From Caldifarciminota bacterium UBA3079 (GTDB lineage: Bacteria > Hydrothermota > Tepidihabitantia > Tepidihabitantales > Tepidihabitantaceae), in assembly GCA_002366635.1 (NCBI GenBank), contig DFBN01000042.1, positions 1 through 6,818 of the forward strand: 6,818 nt of DNA, read 5' to 3'. Under the pieces are notes generated by a model. It did no database searches. It was not told the DNA's origin and saw nothing but the letters and a program-made list of their open reading frames with translations. This document shows, one piece after another, positions 5,856-6,818 of this stretch (the first letter of the stretch is position 1; every line of letters begins with the position of its first letter). The position numbers and the translations under genes were made by a program.

Positions 5856-6818
5856 AACTCTGCCAGCACCTTTCTTATATCAATCTTGCCCATGCAACCC
5901 TTGATGCACCTGCCGCATCCGGTGCAGGCATAGAAACCATGCTCGTTCTTAAAATGCACGAACTTGCAGAAGAAACGATTCATGAATCTTTTCAGGAATT
6001 CGGCCTTTGGATTGGCACCGCCACCAACCCTGGCATAAGCTGCCATATAACATGCGTCCCAGACCTTTGTCCGCTCAACTCCGGTCTGCTTTGCCTCATC
6101 ATATAAAAGGAAACAGAAACAGGTTGGACAGGCCAGAAGACACCCATAGCATTCAACACAAGATTCAGCATGTCTGCGCCAGAACGCCTCATCCTGAATT
6201 TTCCCTTCTATCGCTTTTGCCAAATCCGGGTTCCAGGACCTGGGGTTGATTCTATTAAGCTTGTCAACTGCGGCTTTGTGATTCTCATCCCGTCTGGCAA
6301 CCTGGGCATCAGTAACCGGTCCAAATGCATCACCACCCAGGTCTATGAGTTCATTCCCCCGTCCGGTCATCACCTCAAACAGATACCCTTCATCCAGAAC
6401 CGAAAGAGTCATATCTGCGCCTTCGGTCGCATAAGGCTTATTCCCCATAAGATTACAGAAACAGGTATCTTCAGGTTCTGAGCAATCAGCCGCAATCAGA
6501 ATTGTATTCTTCAATCTCGCATCATAAAAAGGGTCCCGGAAATTGCCTTCAAGAAACATCTTCTGTTGCACCTTCAATGCCGAAAGGTCACATGCCTTGA
6601 CCCCGAAGAGAATCCGCTTTTTCTGGTCCTCGGGCTCGAACTTTTCAGGAAAAGATGCTACCTTTTCGCGCGGGCTGAAGAAAAAACCCTTAATCGGCTC
6701 AGACGCCCTGATATGACCTAAACCCCATTCCAAGCTTTTATCAGCCAAATCATCCGGCGTCAACCTGTGCCAATGAACTTGGTTTTCAATAACCGCAGGC
6801 AAAAAAACAGTATAATAT
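5852..6818 (-). CDS. [4Fe-4S] dicluster protein, sulfhydrogenase beta/AsrA-like, probably 5'-incomplete
   Basis: This iron-sulfur subunit pairs with the FAD/NAD(P) subunit in sulfhydrogenases (HydB/HyhB type) and anaerobic sulfite reductase (AsrA), relaying electrons between the flavin and the partner enzyme. Numbering from the TTG codon at 6802 (316 residues), the N-terminal domain has FGVKACDLSAL at 66-76 and a conserved block from C107 through TCFCNLMG (C114, C116). The C-terminal part has two [4Fe-4S] motifs: CVECYGCLLACP at 215-226 and CTGCGRCIKGC at 293-303. Further cysteines are at 228, 230, 251 and 279. The visible portion is somewhat shorter than archaeal HydB proteins. The frame stays open to the window edge with no stop. 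The TTG has no Shine-Dalgarno match, and no ATG lies upstream within the window, so the real start is probably outside. A run of seven T (minus strand, 6801-6807) beside the TTG is a possible indel site. Confidence 0.87.
   Translation of the reverse strand, partial: YYTVFLPAVIENQVHWHRLTPDDLADKSLEWGLGHIRASEPIKGFFFSPREKVASFPEKFEPEDQKKRILFGVKACDLSALKVQQKMFLEGNFRDPFYDARLKNTILIAADCSEPEDTCFCNLMGNKPYATEGADMTLSVLDEGYLFEVMTGRGNELIDLGGDAFGPVTDAQVARRDENHKAAVDKLNRINPRSWNPDLAKAIEGKIQDEAFWRRHAESCVECYGCLLACPTCFCFLLYDEAKQTGVERTKVWDACYMAAYARVGGGANPKAEFLKRFMNRFFCKFVHFKNEHGFYACTGCGRCIKGCMGKIDIRKVLAEL

Noticed and set aside
6801..6807. Run of seven A (T on the minus strand) as a possible terminator
   Set aside because: No GC-rich hairpin precedes it on either strand within the window, and it sits at the beginning of an open coding frame.
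6811..6816. TATAAT on the plus strand near the right edge, resembling a -10 promoter box
   Set aside because: There is no plus-strand gene to drive and no visible -35 partner. The bases probably lie within the coding region of the beta-like subunit read on the minus strand.
5043..6818. Identification of the right-hand pair as anaerobic sulfite reductase AsrAB
   Set aside because: The folds are shared, but no siroheme subunit (AsrC) follows. The next genes are a molybdopterin-like protein and a hydrogenase, so the sulfhydrogenase-like role fits better. Not fully excluded.

Overview
The window is almost entirely coding. It holds eight genes, all on the minus strand, so they are transcribed from right to left. 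They abut or overlap by 1 to 17 bases with no intergenic gaps, which indicates one operon. Gene content points to a strictly anaerobic bacterium or archaeon. The intermediate base composition and the densely overlapping genes would suit an uncultured, possibly thermophilic, lineage, but nothing here fixes the taxon. Both edges lie at gene ends, so the operon probably continues outside. The left edge is 3 bases after the last stop codon, and the right edge lies inside or at the very start of the first gene.

The right half (about 3406-6818) encodes an electron-input module. It has a sulfhydrogenase-beta/AsrA-like iron-sulfur protein, a sulfhydrogenase-gamma/AsrB/PyrK-like FAD and NAD(P)-binding protein with a [2Fe-2S] motif, and a 545-residue molybdopterin oxidoreductase-like protein. 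The last has a formate-dehydrogenase-type cluster-binding N-terminus but apparently no catalytic Cys or selenocysteine.

The left half (4-3406) encodes a membrane [NiFe]-hydrogenase of group 4, the family related to respiratory complex I. It has a HycB-like protein with four [4Fe-4S] motifs, then NuoH/HycD-, NuoB/HycG-, NuoC- and NuoD/HycE-type subunits. The large subunit keeps all four cysteine ligands of the NiFe site (CGIC and DPCYCC). It also has a 32-residue tail after the CTDR-M junction that resembles the HycE maturation site.

The inferred system is a single complex in which NAD(P)H, or another donor such as ferredoxin, feeds electrons through the FAD and iron-sulfur subunits. From there they would pass through the molybdopterin-like subunit, perhaps acting only as an iron-sulfur scaffold like NuoG, and the HycB-like protein to a membrane [NiFe] site. 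The reverse direction, H2 oxidation with NAD(P)+ reduction, is equally possible. The window has no antiporter-like subunit (NuoL/M/N, HycC, EchA), no NuoI/HycF, no maturation genes and no protease. They may lie in flanking DNA.
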